A stretch of DNA of 64,000 nucleotides from Streptomyces canus 299MFChir4.1. GTDB lineage: Bacteria > Actinomycetota > Actinomycetes > Streptomycetales > Streptomycetaceae. Shown piece by piece: positions 50,912-59,648 of this stretch. The position numbers and the translations under genes were made by a program. The notes beneath the pieces were generated by a model. It saw nothing but the letters and a program-made list of their open reading frames with translations. It ran no database searches and was not told the origin of the DNA. The stretch is taken from contig NZ_KB911584.1 in assembly GCF_000383615.1 (NCBI RefSeq), positions 346,976-410,975 of the forward strand, read 5' to 3'. The stretch's first letter is position 1. Every line of letters begins with the position of its first letter.

Positions 50912-51202
50912 CTAGAGGGTGGAGTGCAGCCGCAGCGTACGGACCCCGCCGCCGGTCAGCAGCTCCACGATCCGCTCGCCGGCGGGCTTGCGGACGGCCG
51001 CACCGCACTCGGGGCAGGTGAAGGAGTAGAAGGTGGTGCGGCTGGTCGCGCCGATGGCGAGGCGGAAAGCGCTGGCGGCCAGCTCGAACCGCTCCCGGCA
51101 GTCCGGGCAGCCCGCCTTGAAGGTCACCGGAGCCGCGCTTCTCATGCCTGCGAAGGCGGCAGCCACCGTGATACCCGCACCGGACGTCACCGACTCGCTC
51201 AA
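50912..51202 (-). CDS. Small zinc-ribbon protein coupled to pafC
   Basis: The 96-residue protein has two Cys pairs, CPDC and CPEC, about 32 residues apart (FKAGCPDCRERFEL, FYSFTCPECGAAVRK), forming a zinc ribbon. Its ATG 51202 overlaps the pafC stop (ATGA), so it is translated with pafC. No known function is recognised; the coupling suggests a part in PafBC-controlled DNA-damage response or a simple operon rider. Confidence 0.75.
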   Translation of the reverse strand: MSESVTSGAGITVAAAFAGMRSAAPVTFKAGCPDCRERFELAASAFRLAIGATSRTTFYSFTCPECGAAVRKPAGERIVELLTGGGVRTLRLHSTL

Positions 51203-52275
51203 AGCCCCTGCTCCCGCCTGTCGTACTGACCGTCGCCCGGCCCGTCGTCCTGACCGTCGCGCCCCGCGTCCGCCGCCTGCGCGCCCCGCGCCTCGACCCC
51301 GTCGTAGGCCGCCAGGGCCTCGCGGGCCGCCTCGCGGGCGCTGTCCGCGAGGTCGCGCGGCGAGACGATACGGCCGTCGCGGCCGAGCCGGAGCGCCAGC
51401 CTGCGCAGCGATGCCGGGTCGGGGGTGCGGAGGGTAATACGCAGCCCGCCGTCGGAAAGCTCATCCGCACTGTCGTGCGGGTAGTACTCGGCGACCCAGC
51501 GGCCGCCGGGACCGACCTCGACGACCACCTCGGGGTCCTCGGCCGCGGGCTGCACCAGCCCCTCCGACAGGTCCCTGAGCTCGACCTCGGGCGGCGCGGA
51601 CGGCTCGTCGAGGATCTTGATCTCGGCGACCCGGTCGAGCCGGAAGGTGCGCCGCGCCTCGGAGCGGCGGCACCAGGCCTCGACATAGGTGTGGCCCACG
51701 CTGACCAGGCGGATCGGGTCGATCTCGCGCTCGGTGAGCTCGTCACGGGCGGGCGAGTAGTAGCGGATCCACAGCCTCCGCCGCTCGGAGATGGCCCGGT
51801 CGACGTCCGCGAAGACACCGCCCTCGGCCTCGAAGGTCACCGAAAGCCGGGAGCTCGCGCCCGCCTGTTCCCCGGCCGCGGTCTCCACCTTGGCGGTGGC
51901 CCGCAGCAGCGCCTGCCGGTCGCTCTCCCTGAGTCCGGGCAGCGTGGAGACCGCGCGGGCGGCCACCAGCAGCGCGGTCGCCTCGTCGGCGGCGAGCCGC
52001 AGCGGCTCCGCTGTCTCCTCGCCGAGGGCGGCGGGGTTGTGCCACCAGATCCGCTCGCCGTCGGTGTCGATGTCGAGCAGGTCGCCGCCGCGGAAGCTGG
52101 TGCCGCACATGGGCAGCACATCGAGGTCGGAGACCAGCTCGTCCTCGGTGATCCCGAAGGCGCGGGCCACGTCCTCGACCCGCGCTCCGGGACGCTCCTT
52201 CAGATAGGTCACCAGCGAGAGCATCCGCCGGGTCTGGTCGATGGCGTTCGTGGGCCTGACCGGTTTGCCTGCCAC
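51199..52275 (-). CDS. pafC: WYL-domain transcriptional regulator PafC
   Basis: The 358-residue protein starts at GTG 52275 and has an N-terminal winged helix (RRMLSLVTYLKERPGARVEDVARAFGITEDELVSDLDVL), a WYL domain (RRRLWIRYYSPARDELTEREIDPIRLVSVGHTYVEAWC) and a C-terminal WCX segment. PafB and PafC act together as an activator of LexA-independent DNA-damage genes in mycobacteria. The gap to pafB is 19 bases. A hydrophilic tail of about 40 residues is Streptomyces-specific. Confidence 0.93.
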   Translation of the reverse strand: MAGKPVRPTNAIDQTRRMLSLVTYLKERPGARVEDVARAFGITEDELVSDLDVLPMCGTSFRGGDLLDIDTDGERIWWHNPAALGEETAEPLRLAADEATALLVAARAVSTLPGLRESDRQALLRATAKVETAAGEQAGASSRLSVTFEAEGGVFADVDRAISERRRLWIRYYSPARDELTEREIDPIRLVSVGHTYVEAWCRRSEARRTFRLDRVAEIKILDEPSAPPEVELRDLSEGLVQPAAEDPEVVVEVGPGGRWVAEYYPHDSADELSDGGLRITLRTPDPASLRRLALRLGRDGRIVSPRDLADSAREAAREALAAYDGVEARGAQAADAGRDGQDDGPGDGQYDRREQGL

Positions 52276-52294
52276 AGTTCTCTTCCGCTCCCCC

Positions 52295-53248
52295 TCAGCC
52301 CTTGGCCACGGCACGCAGCCGGTCCACCACGTCGGCCCGCAACTCGGCGGGCTCCAGGACCACCACGTCGGGACCGAACTCCACCAGCCAGGCATCCAGG
52401 CCGTGGCCGTACGGAATCTCCAACTCGTCCCAGCCGTCGCCCAGTTCCCGCACCGAGGTGGCCTTCGCCCGCAAGGGGTACCCGGCGCCGGTGCGCAGCC
52501 GGATCCGCGCGCTGCGGTCGGCGGTCTCCCCCGCCCAGCTCGCCACGGTCTCGCGGACGGTGACGACATCGGGGACCGGGGCCGTGAACCGGGTGCCACG
52601 CGAGCGCACCTTGCCGGTGATCCGGGAGAGCCGGAACACCCGCTCGGCGCCCCGGTCCCGGTCGAAACCGGCCAGGTACCAGTGGCCGCGCCAGCACTCC
52701 AGCGCCCACGGCTCCACGTGGCGCGGCTCGGGGCGGGCGGCGGTGGCCTTTCGGTAGTCGAAGACGACCGGGCGGCGGTCACGGCACGCGAGCATCAGCG
52801 GCTCGAAGGAGGCCTCATGCACCGGGATGCGCGGCTCCAGGGCGCCATGCGCCTCGTACGGGTCGACGTCCTCGGGCAGCCCCGCCGCGCGCAGCTTCTG
52901 CAGCGCGCCGCTGGCCGCGCCGGCGAGCCGGGCCTGCTGCCACACCTTGGCGGCCAGGCCCAGGGCGGCGGCCTCCTCGGCGTCGAGGGTGATGGGCGGC
53001 AGCCGGTTGCTGTCCCGGCGGGCGAGATAGCCGACTTCGCCGTCGAGGTTCTCAACGGTCTCGATCACGAGCCCGAGTTCGCGCAGATCGTCCTTGTCGC
53101 GCTCGAACATCCGGTTGAAGGAGTCGTCGGAATTGGCTTCCAGGTAGGCCTCGATGGACTCCCTGAGCTCGCGCTTGCTCAGCGGCCGTCGCGTCCCGAG
53201 CAGACACAGCGCCAGGTTCATCAGCCGCTCGGCCTTGGCAATGGCCAT
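52295..53248 (-). CDS. pafB: WYL-domain transcriptional regulator PafB
   Basis: The 317-residue protein has the N-terminal winged helix (RLMNLALCLLGTRRPLSKRELRESIEAYLEANSDDSFNRMFERDKDDLRELG), a WYL domain (LACRDRRPVVFDYRKAT, EPWALECWRGHWYLAGFDRDRGAERVFRLSRI) and a WCX C-terminus (VRELGDGWDELEIPYGHGLDAWLVEFGPDVVVLEP). It is the first gene of pafBC and partner of the downstream paralogue. In actinobacteria this pair lies near the Pup-ligase gene, as here (pafA at 55 kb). Confidence 0.93.
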   Translation of the reverse strand: MAIAKAERLMNLALCLLGTRRPLSKRELRESIEAYLEANSDDSFNRMFERDKDDLRELGLVIETVENLDGEVGYLARRDSNRLPPITLDAEEAAALGLAAKVWQQARLAGAASGALQKLRAAGLPEDVDPYEAHGALEPRIPVHEASFEPLMLACRDRRPVVFDYRKATAARPEPRHVEPWALECWRGHWYLAGFDRDRGAERVFRLSRITGKVRSRGTRFTAPVPDVVTVRETVASWAGETADRSARIRLRTGAGYPLRAKATSVRELGDGWDELEIPYGHGLDAWLVEFGPDVVVLEPAELRADVVDRLRAVAKG

Positions 53249-53312
53249 CGACGCCTTCGCCTCCCTATGGTGCTTACGGACGATGACCGTACCGCCCCGA
53301 AGGATCAGGGCA

Positions 53313-53347
53313 AAAGCCGAGGGCCCATGCCCGGACAGGCATGGACC
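53313..53347 (-). terminator. Hairpin between the FKBP gene and pafB
   Basis: GGCCCATGCC and GGCATGGACC pair around CGGACA (53322-53347) with one G-T pair. On the reverse strand the stem is followed by CTCGGCTTTTG, a short T-tract (53313-53316). It is suited to terminate the FKBP transcript before pafB. Confidence 0.6.
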
Positions 53348-53435
53348 CTGGTCGATCAGGTCCGGTCGGATGTCGTACGGCGATCCGACCGCGACGCGAC
53401 CTCTTACGGCTTCTCCGGTGGCTCCGGTACGACGA

Positions 53436-53807
53436 TCAGACGCCGAGGAGGTCGACCACGAAGATCAGGGTCTCACCGGGCTTGATCGCCGGGGTCGGGC
53501 TCTGGTTGCCGTAGGCGAGGTGGGCCGGGATGGTCAGCTGGCGACGGCCGCCGACCTTCATGCCCTGCACGCCCTGGTCCCAGCCCTTGATGACCCGACC
53601 GCCGCCCAGCGGGAAGCGGAACGGCTGACCACGGTTCCAGCTGGCGTCGAACTCCTCGCCGGTGCTGAAGGCAACGCCCACGTAGTGGACGGTGACGGTC
53701 TGGCCGGCCTGCGCAACCTCGCCGTCGCCCTCCCAGATGTCCTTGATCTCCAGGTCCGCCGGGGGCTCGCCGCCCGGGAAGTCGATCTCGGGCTTGTCGA
53801 TGCTCAC
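53436..53807 (-). CDS. FKBP-type peptidyl-prolyl isomerase, cytosolic
   Basis: The 123-residue single-domain FKBP starts at GTG 53807 (VSIDKPEIDFPGG) with AGGAG eight bases upstream; an ATG at 53840 is less likely. Active-site residues are evident in VTVHYVGVAF, EEFDASWNRGQPFRFPLG, VIKGWDQGVQGMKVGGRRQLTIPAHLAYGN and ETLIFVVDLL. It catalyses cis-trans isomerisation of X-Pro bonds and would bind FK506/rapamycin-like macrolides. A lipoprotein FKBP is the next gene upstream. Confidence 0.93.
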   Translation of the reverse strand: MSIDKPEIDFPGGEPPADLEIKDIWEGDGEVAQAGQTVTVHYVGVAFSTGEEFDASWNRGQPFRFPLGGGRVIKGWDQGVQGMKVGGRRQLTIPAHLAYGNQSPTPAIKPGETLIFVVDLLGV

Positions 53808-53895
53808 GTCACTCGCTCCTGCTTGTTCACGGAAAGGCAACAGGGACCAGTCTTACATCCCTGCCGCGTGGACCGGCGCGCATGTCCCCCGTGCG

Positions 53896-54900
53896 TCACA
53901 TCTTCGCGAGGATGTCCACGGTGAAGACCAGTGTGGAGTCCTTCTCGATGCCGCTGCCGGCCGGCGGGTTGTCGCCGTAGCCCAGCTTCGGCGGGATGGA
54001 GATCAGCACCCGGCTGCCGACCTTCTTGCCGGTCAGACCCTGTGCCCAGCCCTTGACGACCTGCTGCAGCGAGAACGACGCCAGCTGCTTGCGCTTGTAC
54101 GTCGAGTCGAACTCCTTGCCGCTGTCCCACACCACGCCCTTGTACTGCACGAGCAGCGTGCTGTCGGCCGCGACCTCGTCGCCGTCGCCCTCGATGACGT
54201 ACTCCGACACCAGCTTGGCGGGCGCGTCCGTCTTGGGGATCTCGATGGAGGGGGCCTTGCCGTCGGTGTTGGTGCCGACCTTGGGCAGCTTGGCGTCGTC
54301 CTGGGCGACGGTCTTGCCCTTGGCGGAGCTCTTCGCGTTGAAGGTGTTCTGCACGTCGACGACGAACACCAGCGTGTCGGTGCCCTTGATACCCGCCTGC
54401 GCGTTGCCCTGCTTGCCATATCCCCAGGTGGGCGGGATGGAGAACTCGACGCGGCTGCCGGCCTTCTTGCCCGCCAGGGCGTACCGCCAGCCGTCGATGA
54501 TGCTGTTCTGCGCGAGCTGGATGACCAGCGCCGTCTTGCGGTCGTAGGAGTTGTCGAAGACCTTGGCCGTGCTCCAGATCTGCCCCAGGTAGTGGGCCTG
54601 GATGTAGTCGCCCTCGGCGATGGTGGTGCCGCCGCCCGCGATGACCGTCTTGACGGCGAGGTCCTTCGACGGGTCGCCGCTGCCCTTGGCGACCGTCGGC
54701 TTCTCACCGAACTTCGTGCCCGCCGTGATCGCCGGCAGCGGACCGGCGACGATCTTCGGTGGCGGCGCCTGGGAGGCCGAGGACGACGGCGAGGGTGACG
54801 CGCTGTCGCTCGCCTTGCTCGAGTCGGACTTGTCGTCACCGCATGCGGCGAGTGTGGCCAGTCCTGCGGGAACGGCGATGAGAAGGGAGCGTCGGCGCAC
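53896..54900 (-). CDS. Lipoprotein with two FKBP-type isomerase domains
   Basis: The 334-residue protein (GTG 54900) has an N-terminal lipobox LATLAACGDD with lipidated Cys20, a Ser/Pro linker and two FKBP domains (about 80-190 and 225-334). Domain 2 keeps the canonical residues better (VQYKGVVWDSGKEFDSTYKR, VVKGWAQGLTGKKVGSRVLISIP, TLVFTVDIL) than domain 1 (AHYLGQIWSTAKVFDNSYDRK, IIDGWRYALAGKKAGSRVEFSIPP). It would fold exported proteins at the outer face of the membrane. It lies between the cytosolic FKBP and pafA. Confidence 0.92.
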   Translation of the reverse strand: MRRRSLLIAVPAGLATLAACGDDKSDSSKASDSASPSPSSSASQAPPPKIVAGPLPAITAGTKFGEKPTVAKGSGDPSKDLAVKTVIAGGGTTIAEGDYIQAHYLGQIWSTAKVFDNSYDRKTALVIQLAQNSIIDGWRYALAGKKAGSRVEFSIPPTWGYGKQGNAQAGIKGTDTLVFVVDVQNTFNAKSSAKGKTVAQDDAKLPKVGTNTDGKAPSIEIPKTDAPAKLVSEYVIEGDGDEVAADSTLLVQYKGVVWDSGKEFDSTYKRKQLASFSLQQVVKGWAQGLTGKKVGSRVLISIPPKLGYGDNPPAGSGIEKDSTLVFTVDILAKM

Positions 54901-54963
54901 GGTGAAAGCCTCGTAATCGGTCGATCTTGTTGATGGCGTGCGCGCAACTCTACGGCGTGAGAA

Positions 54964-55022
54964 GGGCGCCGTACGGGAAACGTACGGCGCCCGTGTTGCG
55001 TTCCGGCGCTGATCCGGAACGC
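54964..55022 (-). terminator. Two consecutive hairpins after pafA
   Basis: GCGTTCCGG/CCGGAACGC (54998-55006, 55014-55022) begins six bases after the pafA stop. GGGCGCCGTACG/CGTACGGCGCCC (54964-54975, 54981-54992) is a perfect 12-bp stem with a 5-base loop, followed on the reverse strand by TTCTC. They probably end the pafA transcript and isolate the lipoprotein gene. Confidence 0.8.
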
Positions 55023-55027
55023 TTTGC

Positions 55028-56389
55028 TCACATTCCGGCGATCAGTTTCTCGACCCGGTCGTCGACCGATCGGAACGGGTCCTTGCACAACACCGTGCGC
55101 TGCGCCTGGTCGTTGAGCTTGAGGTGGACCCAGTCGACGGTGAAGTCCCGGCGCTGTTCCTGGGCCCTGCGGATGAAGTCACCGCGCAGCCGCGCCCGAG
55201 TGGTCTGCGGCGGAACGGACTTGCCCTCGAAGATCTTCAAGTCGTTGCAGATACGGGCGGCTTGGCCCTTCCTCTCCAGAAGGTAGTAGAGCCCACGACG
55301 GCGGTGGATGTCGTGATACGCGAGGTCTATCTGCGCGACCCGCGGGTGGGACATGGTCATGTTGTGCTTGGCCCGGTACCGCTCGATGAGCTTGTACTTC
55401 ATGACCCAGTCGATCTCGGTGCCGATGCGGTCGAGGTCCTCCGCCTCGATCGCGTCCAGCGTGCGGCCCCACAGCTCCAGGACCTGGTCGACGGTGCCGG
55501 TGCGGATCCCGCGCCGCTCGACGAAGTCCACGGCCTTCTCGTAGTACTCGCGCTGCACCTCCAGCGCGGAGGCCTCGCGACCGCTGGCCAGACGCACCTT
55601 GCGCCGGCCGGTGATGTCGTGGCTGACCTCGCGGATCGCCCGGATCGGGTTCTCCAGGGTCAGGTCGCGCATCACGGTGCCCGCCTCGATCATGCGCAGC
55701 ACCAGGTCGGTCGCGCCGACCTTCAGCAGCATGGTCGTCTCGGACATGTTCGAGTCGCCCACGATGACGTGCAGGCGGCGGTAGCGCTCGGCGTCGGCGT
55801 GCGGTTCGTCCCGGGTGTTGATGATCGGCCGGGAACGGGTCGTCGCCGAGGAGACGCCCTCCCAGATGTGCTCGGCCCGCTGGCTGACGCAGTACACCGC
55901 GCCCCGCGGGGTCTGCAGCACCTTGCCGGCACCGCAGAGAAGCTGCCTGGTGACGAGGAACGGAATGAGAATGTCCGCGAGCCGGGAGAACTCCCCGTGG
56001 CGGGCGACGAGATAGTTCTCGTGGCAGCCGTAGGAGTTGCCGGCCGAGTCCGTGTTGTTCTTGAAGAGGTAGACGTCGCCCGCGATTCCTTCCTCGTGCA
56101 GGCGTCGTTCGGCGTCCACCAGGAGTCCTTCGAGAATGCGCTCGCCCGCTTTGTCGTGGGTGACCAGTTCGGTCACGTTGTCACATTCGGGTGTCGCGTA
56201 TTCCGGATGTGAGCCCACGTCGAGATAGAGGCGTGCGCCGTTTCGCAGAAAGACATTGCTGCTGCGGCCCCATGACACGACACGGCGGAAGAGGTACCGC
56301 GCCACCTCGTCGGGAGACAGGCGTCGCTGTCCCCTGAACGTACACGTGACGCCGTACTCGTTCTCCAGCCCGAAAATGCGGCGGTCCAT
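55028..56389 (-). CDS. pafA: Pup-protein ligase PafA
   Basis: The 453-residue protein begins [18 protein letters not shown] with the conserved metal/ATP residues in GLENEYG, and continues [61 protein letters not shown] and WDHxxL-like motifs of the glutamine-synthetase-like Pup ligases. It joins the C-terminal Glu of deamidated Pup to substrate lysines. It is related to dop in this window (about one third identical by eye) but has the shorter PafA length. Confidence 0.97.
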   Translation of the reverse strand: MDRRIFGLENEYGVTCTFRGQRRLSPDEVARYLFRRVVSWGRSSNVFLRNGARLYLDVGSHPEYATPECDNVTELVTHDKAGERILEGLLVDAERRLHEEGIAGDVYLFKNNTDSAGNSYGCHENYLVARHGEFSRLADILIPFLVTRQLLCGAGKVLQTPRGAVYCVSQRAEHIWEGVSSATTRSRPIINTRDEPHADAERYRRLHVIVGDSNMSETTMLLKVGATDLVLRMIEAGTVMRDLTLENPIRAIREVSHDITGRRKVRLASGREASALEVQREYYEKAVDFVERRGIRTGTVDQVLELWGRTLDAIEAEDLDRIGTEIDWVMKYKLIERYRAKHNMTMSHPRVAQIDLAYHDIHRRRGLYYLLERKGQAARICNDLKIFEGKSVPPQTTRARLRGDFIRRAQEQRRDFTVDWVHLKLNDQAQRTVLCKDPFRSVDDRVEKLIAGM

Positions 56390-56398
56390 GAGTGAACA

Positions 56399-57658
56399 TT
56401 ACGCCCGATCCCCCGAGCTGAAACGGGGTTCGGCAGCACGGTTTGGATCATTTTCCGATGAAGCCGCAACCACCGCCCGCCCCACGGGAGCTGACAGGAC
56501 GCCTCCCGTGACCAGCAGAACCAGCAGCGACACACCCCCCGCGACAGCCGGCACGGCGAAGCCCCACACGGCCCCGCCACCCTCGACGACCGGTCCCGCG
56601 AGCCCCGTTCCGACCGAGGCGCCCACCGTGAACGTCGTCACGATCCAGGAGAAGGCCTCGGTGACCGTCCCGGCCGGCGCGTGCCGGTCGACCAGCACGA
56701 AGGCGCAGGCGATCACGGGCGCCAGGAACACACCCGCGAGGACCGTCAGCAGCGTCATGGCGACCGCGCCCGGCATCAGCGTCAGCGGCAGGTAACACAA
56801 CGCCAGAAAGCCCACCAGGACCTGCAGTCGCCGCGCGGGCTCACCGGCCCACTGCCGCGCTCCGTACACCGTGCCGCCCACCAGGGCCCCGAGACCGATC
56901 CCGGCCATCAGCCAGCCGTACACCGCGTCCCCGCCGTGCTCGTCCGCGTAGGGCACGGAGGCGACCGTGATGGACCCGAGCGCGATCCCGACGAACAGGA
57001 ACGCGCCGAGCAGCGCCAGGAGTCCCGGCGAGCGCAGCGCACCGAGCCAGTGCGCCTCACGCGGCCCGGAGCGCCACGCGCGCGAGGGCGGCGACACGAC
57101 GACGGAGAGCGCCCCGAGGACCCCGATGACATTCAGCACCACCAGCGCCGCCTGCGCCGACCACAGCGACACGCACAGCGTCACCAGCAACGGCCCCACG
57201 GTGAACATGATTTCCTGCGCCACCGCGTCCATGGCGTACGCCGTGTGCACCTGGTCCTCCCGGCGCAGCACGCTCGGCCACAGCGCGCGCAGGCCGCCCT
57301 CCAGCGGCGGCGTGAAGAGCCCCGCGGCCGCCACGGCCGCGTAGGCGAGCGGGAGCGGATCGGTGCCGTTGAAGGCGAACACGGCCATCGCGAGAGCCGA
57401 GAGCACGGCGGACGGGAGCTGCACACGAGGCTGGCCGTGCAGGTCGACGAGACGCCCGAGCACGGGCTGCCCCACGGCGTTGGCGACCCCGTAGACGGCC
57501 GCCAGAGCCCCGGCGAGGCTGTACGTACCGCCCTGGTCCCGGACGAACAGCACGATCGCGATCGCCGCGGTGGCGTTGGGCAGCCGGCCCACCAGCGTCC
57601 CCGTCAGCAGGCGCGCCGCATGCCTCGCCCTGAGGATCTCCAGGTATCCCGCGGCCAT
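56399..57658 (-). CDS. MFS-family transporter
   Basis: The 419-residue protein starts at ATG 57658 and has twelve hydrophobic helices; it opens ARLLTGTLVGRLPNATAAIAIVLFVRDQGGTYSLAGALAAVYGVANAVGQPVLGRLVDLHGQPR, containing the G-x-L-x-D-x-x-G loop-2/3 motif of the MFS. It is probably an efflux carrier. It lies between pafA (nine bases downstream) and a divergent LacI-type regulator that likely controls it. Confidence 0.85.
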   Translation of the reverse strand: MAAGYLEILRARHAARLLTGTLVGRLPNATAAIAIVLFVRDQGGTYSLAGALAAVYGVANAVGQPVLGRLVDLHGQPRVQLPSAVLSALAMAVFAFNGTDPLPLAYAAVAAAGLFTPPLEGGLRALWPSVLRREDQVHTAYAMDAVAQEIMFTVGPLLVTLCVSLWSAQAALVVLNVIGVLGALSVVVSPPSRAWRSGPREAHWLGALRSPGLLALLGAFLFVGIALGSITVASVPYADEHGGDAVYGWLMAGIGLGALVGGTVYGARQWAGEPARRLQVLVGFLALCYLPLTLMPGAVAMTLLTVLAGVFLAPVIACAFVLVDRHAPAGTVTEAFSWIVTTFTVGASVGTGLAGPVVEGGGAVWGFAVPAVAGGVSLLVLLVTGGVLSAPVGRAVVAASSENDPNRAAEPRFSSGDRA

Positions 57659-57674
57659 GTCCCGCCTCCAAGTA

Positions 57675-57703
57675 ATACGTATAACGTCGACTCCCATACG
57701 TAC
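57675..57703. promoter_or_regulatory. Paired ATACGTA boxes between the MFS and LacI genes
   Basis: ATACGTAT (57675-57682) and ATACGTAC (57696-57703) are centred 21 bases apart, two helical turns. They occupy the 88-base divergent promoter. Such spacing suits a LacI-family protein binding both boxes on one DNA face, regulating itself and the MFS gene. Confidence 0.55.
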
Positions 57704-57746
57704 CATGTGCGCTGTTCGGACGTCCAGACGAAGGAGCGGACCCACG

Positions 57747-58763
57747 GTGGCACGCAGCAGCACGCGACCGACCAGCCGCGACGTCGCACAGGCGGCCGGC
57801 GTGTCCCAGGCCGCCGTCTCCCTCGTCCTCGGCGACAAATGGCGCGGCCGCGTCTCCGAGACCACCGCCGAACGCGTCCGGGAAGCCGCCCGCGACCTCG
57901 CCTACCGGCCCAACCTCGCCGCCCGCAACCTCCGCCTCGGCCACACCCGCACCGTCCTCCTCGTCGTCCCCGCCCTCACCACCGAGTTCTTCGCCGGCGT
58001 CTACACCGGCGCCGCGCGCGTCGCCGCCGACCACGGCTTCGGCGTCGTCCTGTACCCCTCCCCCGAAGGCATCGGCCCCGCCCGCGACCCCTTCGCCTCC
58101 GCCCAGGCCGCCCTCGACGGCGTCATCGCCTCCTCCATGGCCGCCGACGCCCTCACCGCCATCCGCGGCGACCAGCTCCCCCTGGTCATGCTCGACAGCG
58201 ACCCCTCAGGCAGCCTCGGCGCCGCCACCGTCAACCTGGACATCGCCGACGGTGTCCGCCAGGTCGCCTCCCACCTCCTGGGTCTCGGCCACCGCCGCTT
58301 CCTGCACCTCGCCGCCGACGTGCCCTCCTGGACCTTCGAGGTACGCGCGCGTGAACTGGCCGCACAGCTGGCCGCGGTCCCCGGCACCTCCGTCCGCACC
58401 GCCCACGCGCCCATCTCGATCGACGGCGCCCTGACCGCCGCCGAAGCCGCCCTCGCCGCACCCGGCCCCCGCCCCACCGCCCTCGTCTGCGACGACGACA
58501 AGCTCGCCGCCGGCGCCTACAAAGCCGCACGACGACTCGGCCTGCGCGTCCCCGACGACATCTCCGTCACCGGCCTGGACGACCTCGCCCTCGCCACCGC
58601 CCTCGACCCCGAGCTGACGACCGTACGACTGGACGCCGAACTGTTCGGCGAACGCGGCATGCAAGCCCTCCTCGCCGTCCTGGAGGCCCGTGCACCCGAC
58701 GCGGGAGACATCCCCGTCGAGTTGGTCGTACGAGGCTCCACGGCCCCGCCCAGCCCCTCCTGA
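57747..58763 (+). CDS. LacI-family transcriptional regulator
   Basis: The 338-residue protein starts at GTG 57747 after AAGGAG. The LacI HTH (about 9-60: TSRDVAQAAGVSQAAVSLVLGD, ERVREAARDLAYRPNLAARNLR) precedes a periplasmic-binding-like effector domain with TVLLVVPALTTEFFAGVYTGA, LVCDDDKLAAGAYKAARRLGLRVPDDISVTGLDD and a C-terminal VELVVRGST. The divergent MFS transporter is the probable target. A GC-rich hairpin at 58774-58797 follows the gene. Confidence 0.92.
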   Translation: MARSSTRPTSRDVAQAAGVSQAAVSLVLGDKWRGRVSETTAERVREAARDLAYRPNLAARNLRLGHTRTVLLVVPALTTEFFAGVYTGAARVAADHGFGVVLYPSPEGIGPARDPFASAQAALDGVIASSMAADALTAIRGDQLPLVMLDSDPSGSLGAATVNLDIADGVRQVASHLLGLGHRRFLHLAADVPSWTFEVRARELAAQLAAVPGTSVRTAHAPISIDGALTAAEAALAAPGPRPTALVCDDDKLAAGAYKAARRLGLRVPDDISVTGLDDLALATALDPELTTVRLDAELFGERGMQALLAVLEARAPDAGDIPVELVVRGSTAPPSPS

Positions 58764-58773
58764 ACGCCCTGTA

Positions 58774-58797
58774 CCCCGGCCTGGTGATCGGCCGGGG
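58774..58797. terminator. Bidirectional terminator between the LacI gene and prcA
   Basis: CCCCGGCC (58774-58781) and GGCCGGGG (58790-58797) pair around TGGTGATC. The hairpin lies between the convergent ends of the LacI gene (58763) and prcA (58833). There is no pronounced U-tract on either strand. Confidence 0.75.
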
Positions 58798-58832
58798 CAC
58801 AGAAAGGAAACGGTCAGGCGAAACTGAGGGGA

Positions 58833-59588
58833 CTACTCCTCGTCGGAGCCCTCCGCCTCGTCCGAGCTCTCCGCCTCGGTGGACGCACCGCCGGCCTCCA
58901 GCAACCGACCGAGCTGACGCCCCACGATGCGCTTGAACTTGCGCTGCTGCGGACGCGTACGGTCCAGCACCGCGACCTCCAGCCGCTCGGCCGGGATCTC
59001 CCGCTCACTGCCGTTCGTGTCCCGGGACAGCGCCTGCACCGCCAGCTTCAGCGCCTCCGCCAGGCTCATGCCGTCCTGGTGACGCTGATCCAGATAGCTG
59101 CTGATCGTCTCGGCGTTGCCGCCCACCGCGACCGAGCCGTGCTCGTCCACGATGGAACCGTCGTGCGGCAGCCGGTAGATCTGGTCCCCGTCCGGCGTCT
59201 CACCGACCTCGGCCACGACCAGCTCCACCTCGTACGGCTTCTCACCGGCCGAGGAGAAGATCGTGCCCAGCGTCTGGGCGTAGACGTTGGCGAGACCGCG
59301 GGCGGTGACGTCGGCACGGTCATAGGTGTAACCACGCATGTCGGCGTACCGGACGCCGCCGATCCGCAGGTTCTCGTACTCGTTGTACTTGCCGGCGGCC
59401 GCGAAGCCGATCCGGTCGTAGATCTCGCTGAACTTGTGCAGCGCACGGGACGGATTCTCGCCGACGAACACGATGCCGTCGGCATACTGCAGCACGACCA
59501 GGCTGCGACCACGGGCGATGCCCTTGCGGGCGTACTCCGCCCGGTCGGCCATCGCCTGCTGGGGGGAGACATAGAACGGCGTCGACAC
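58833..59588 (-). CDS. prcA: 20S proteasome alpha subunit
   Basis: The 251-residue alpha subunit (GTG 59588) begins [29 protein letters not shown], the N-terminal gate and H0 helix, and continues with the proteasome fold ([36 protein letters not shown]). The Lys in GKYNEYEN lies in the pocket that docks C-terminal tails of activators such as Arc/Mpa. An acidic tail ([17 protein letters not shown]) is typical of streptomycetes. It follows prcB by 60 bases in the same operon. Confidence 0.97.
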   Translation of the reverse strand: MSTPFYVSPQQAMADRAEYARKGIARGRSLVVLQYADGIVFVGENPSRALHKFSEIYDRIGFAAAGKYNEYENLRIGGVRYADMRGYTYDRADVTARGLANVYAQTLGTIFSSAGEKPYEVELVVAEVGETPDGDQIYRLPHDGSIVDEHGSVAVGGNAETISSYLDQRHQDGMSLAEALKLAVQALSRDTNGSEREIPAERLEVAVLDRTRPQQRKFKRIVGRQLGRLLEAGGASTEAESSDEAEGSDEE

Positions 59589-59648
59589 CGGTTATCCGTC
59601 CCTTTCTGTGGAAGTCACTGCGATCACCTTGAACAAGACGAGAAGCGC

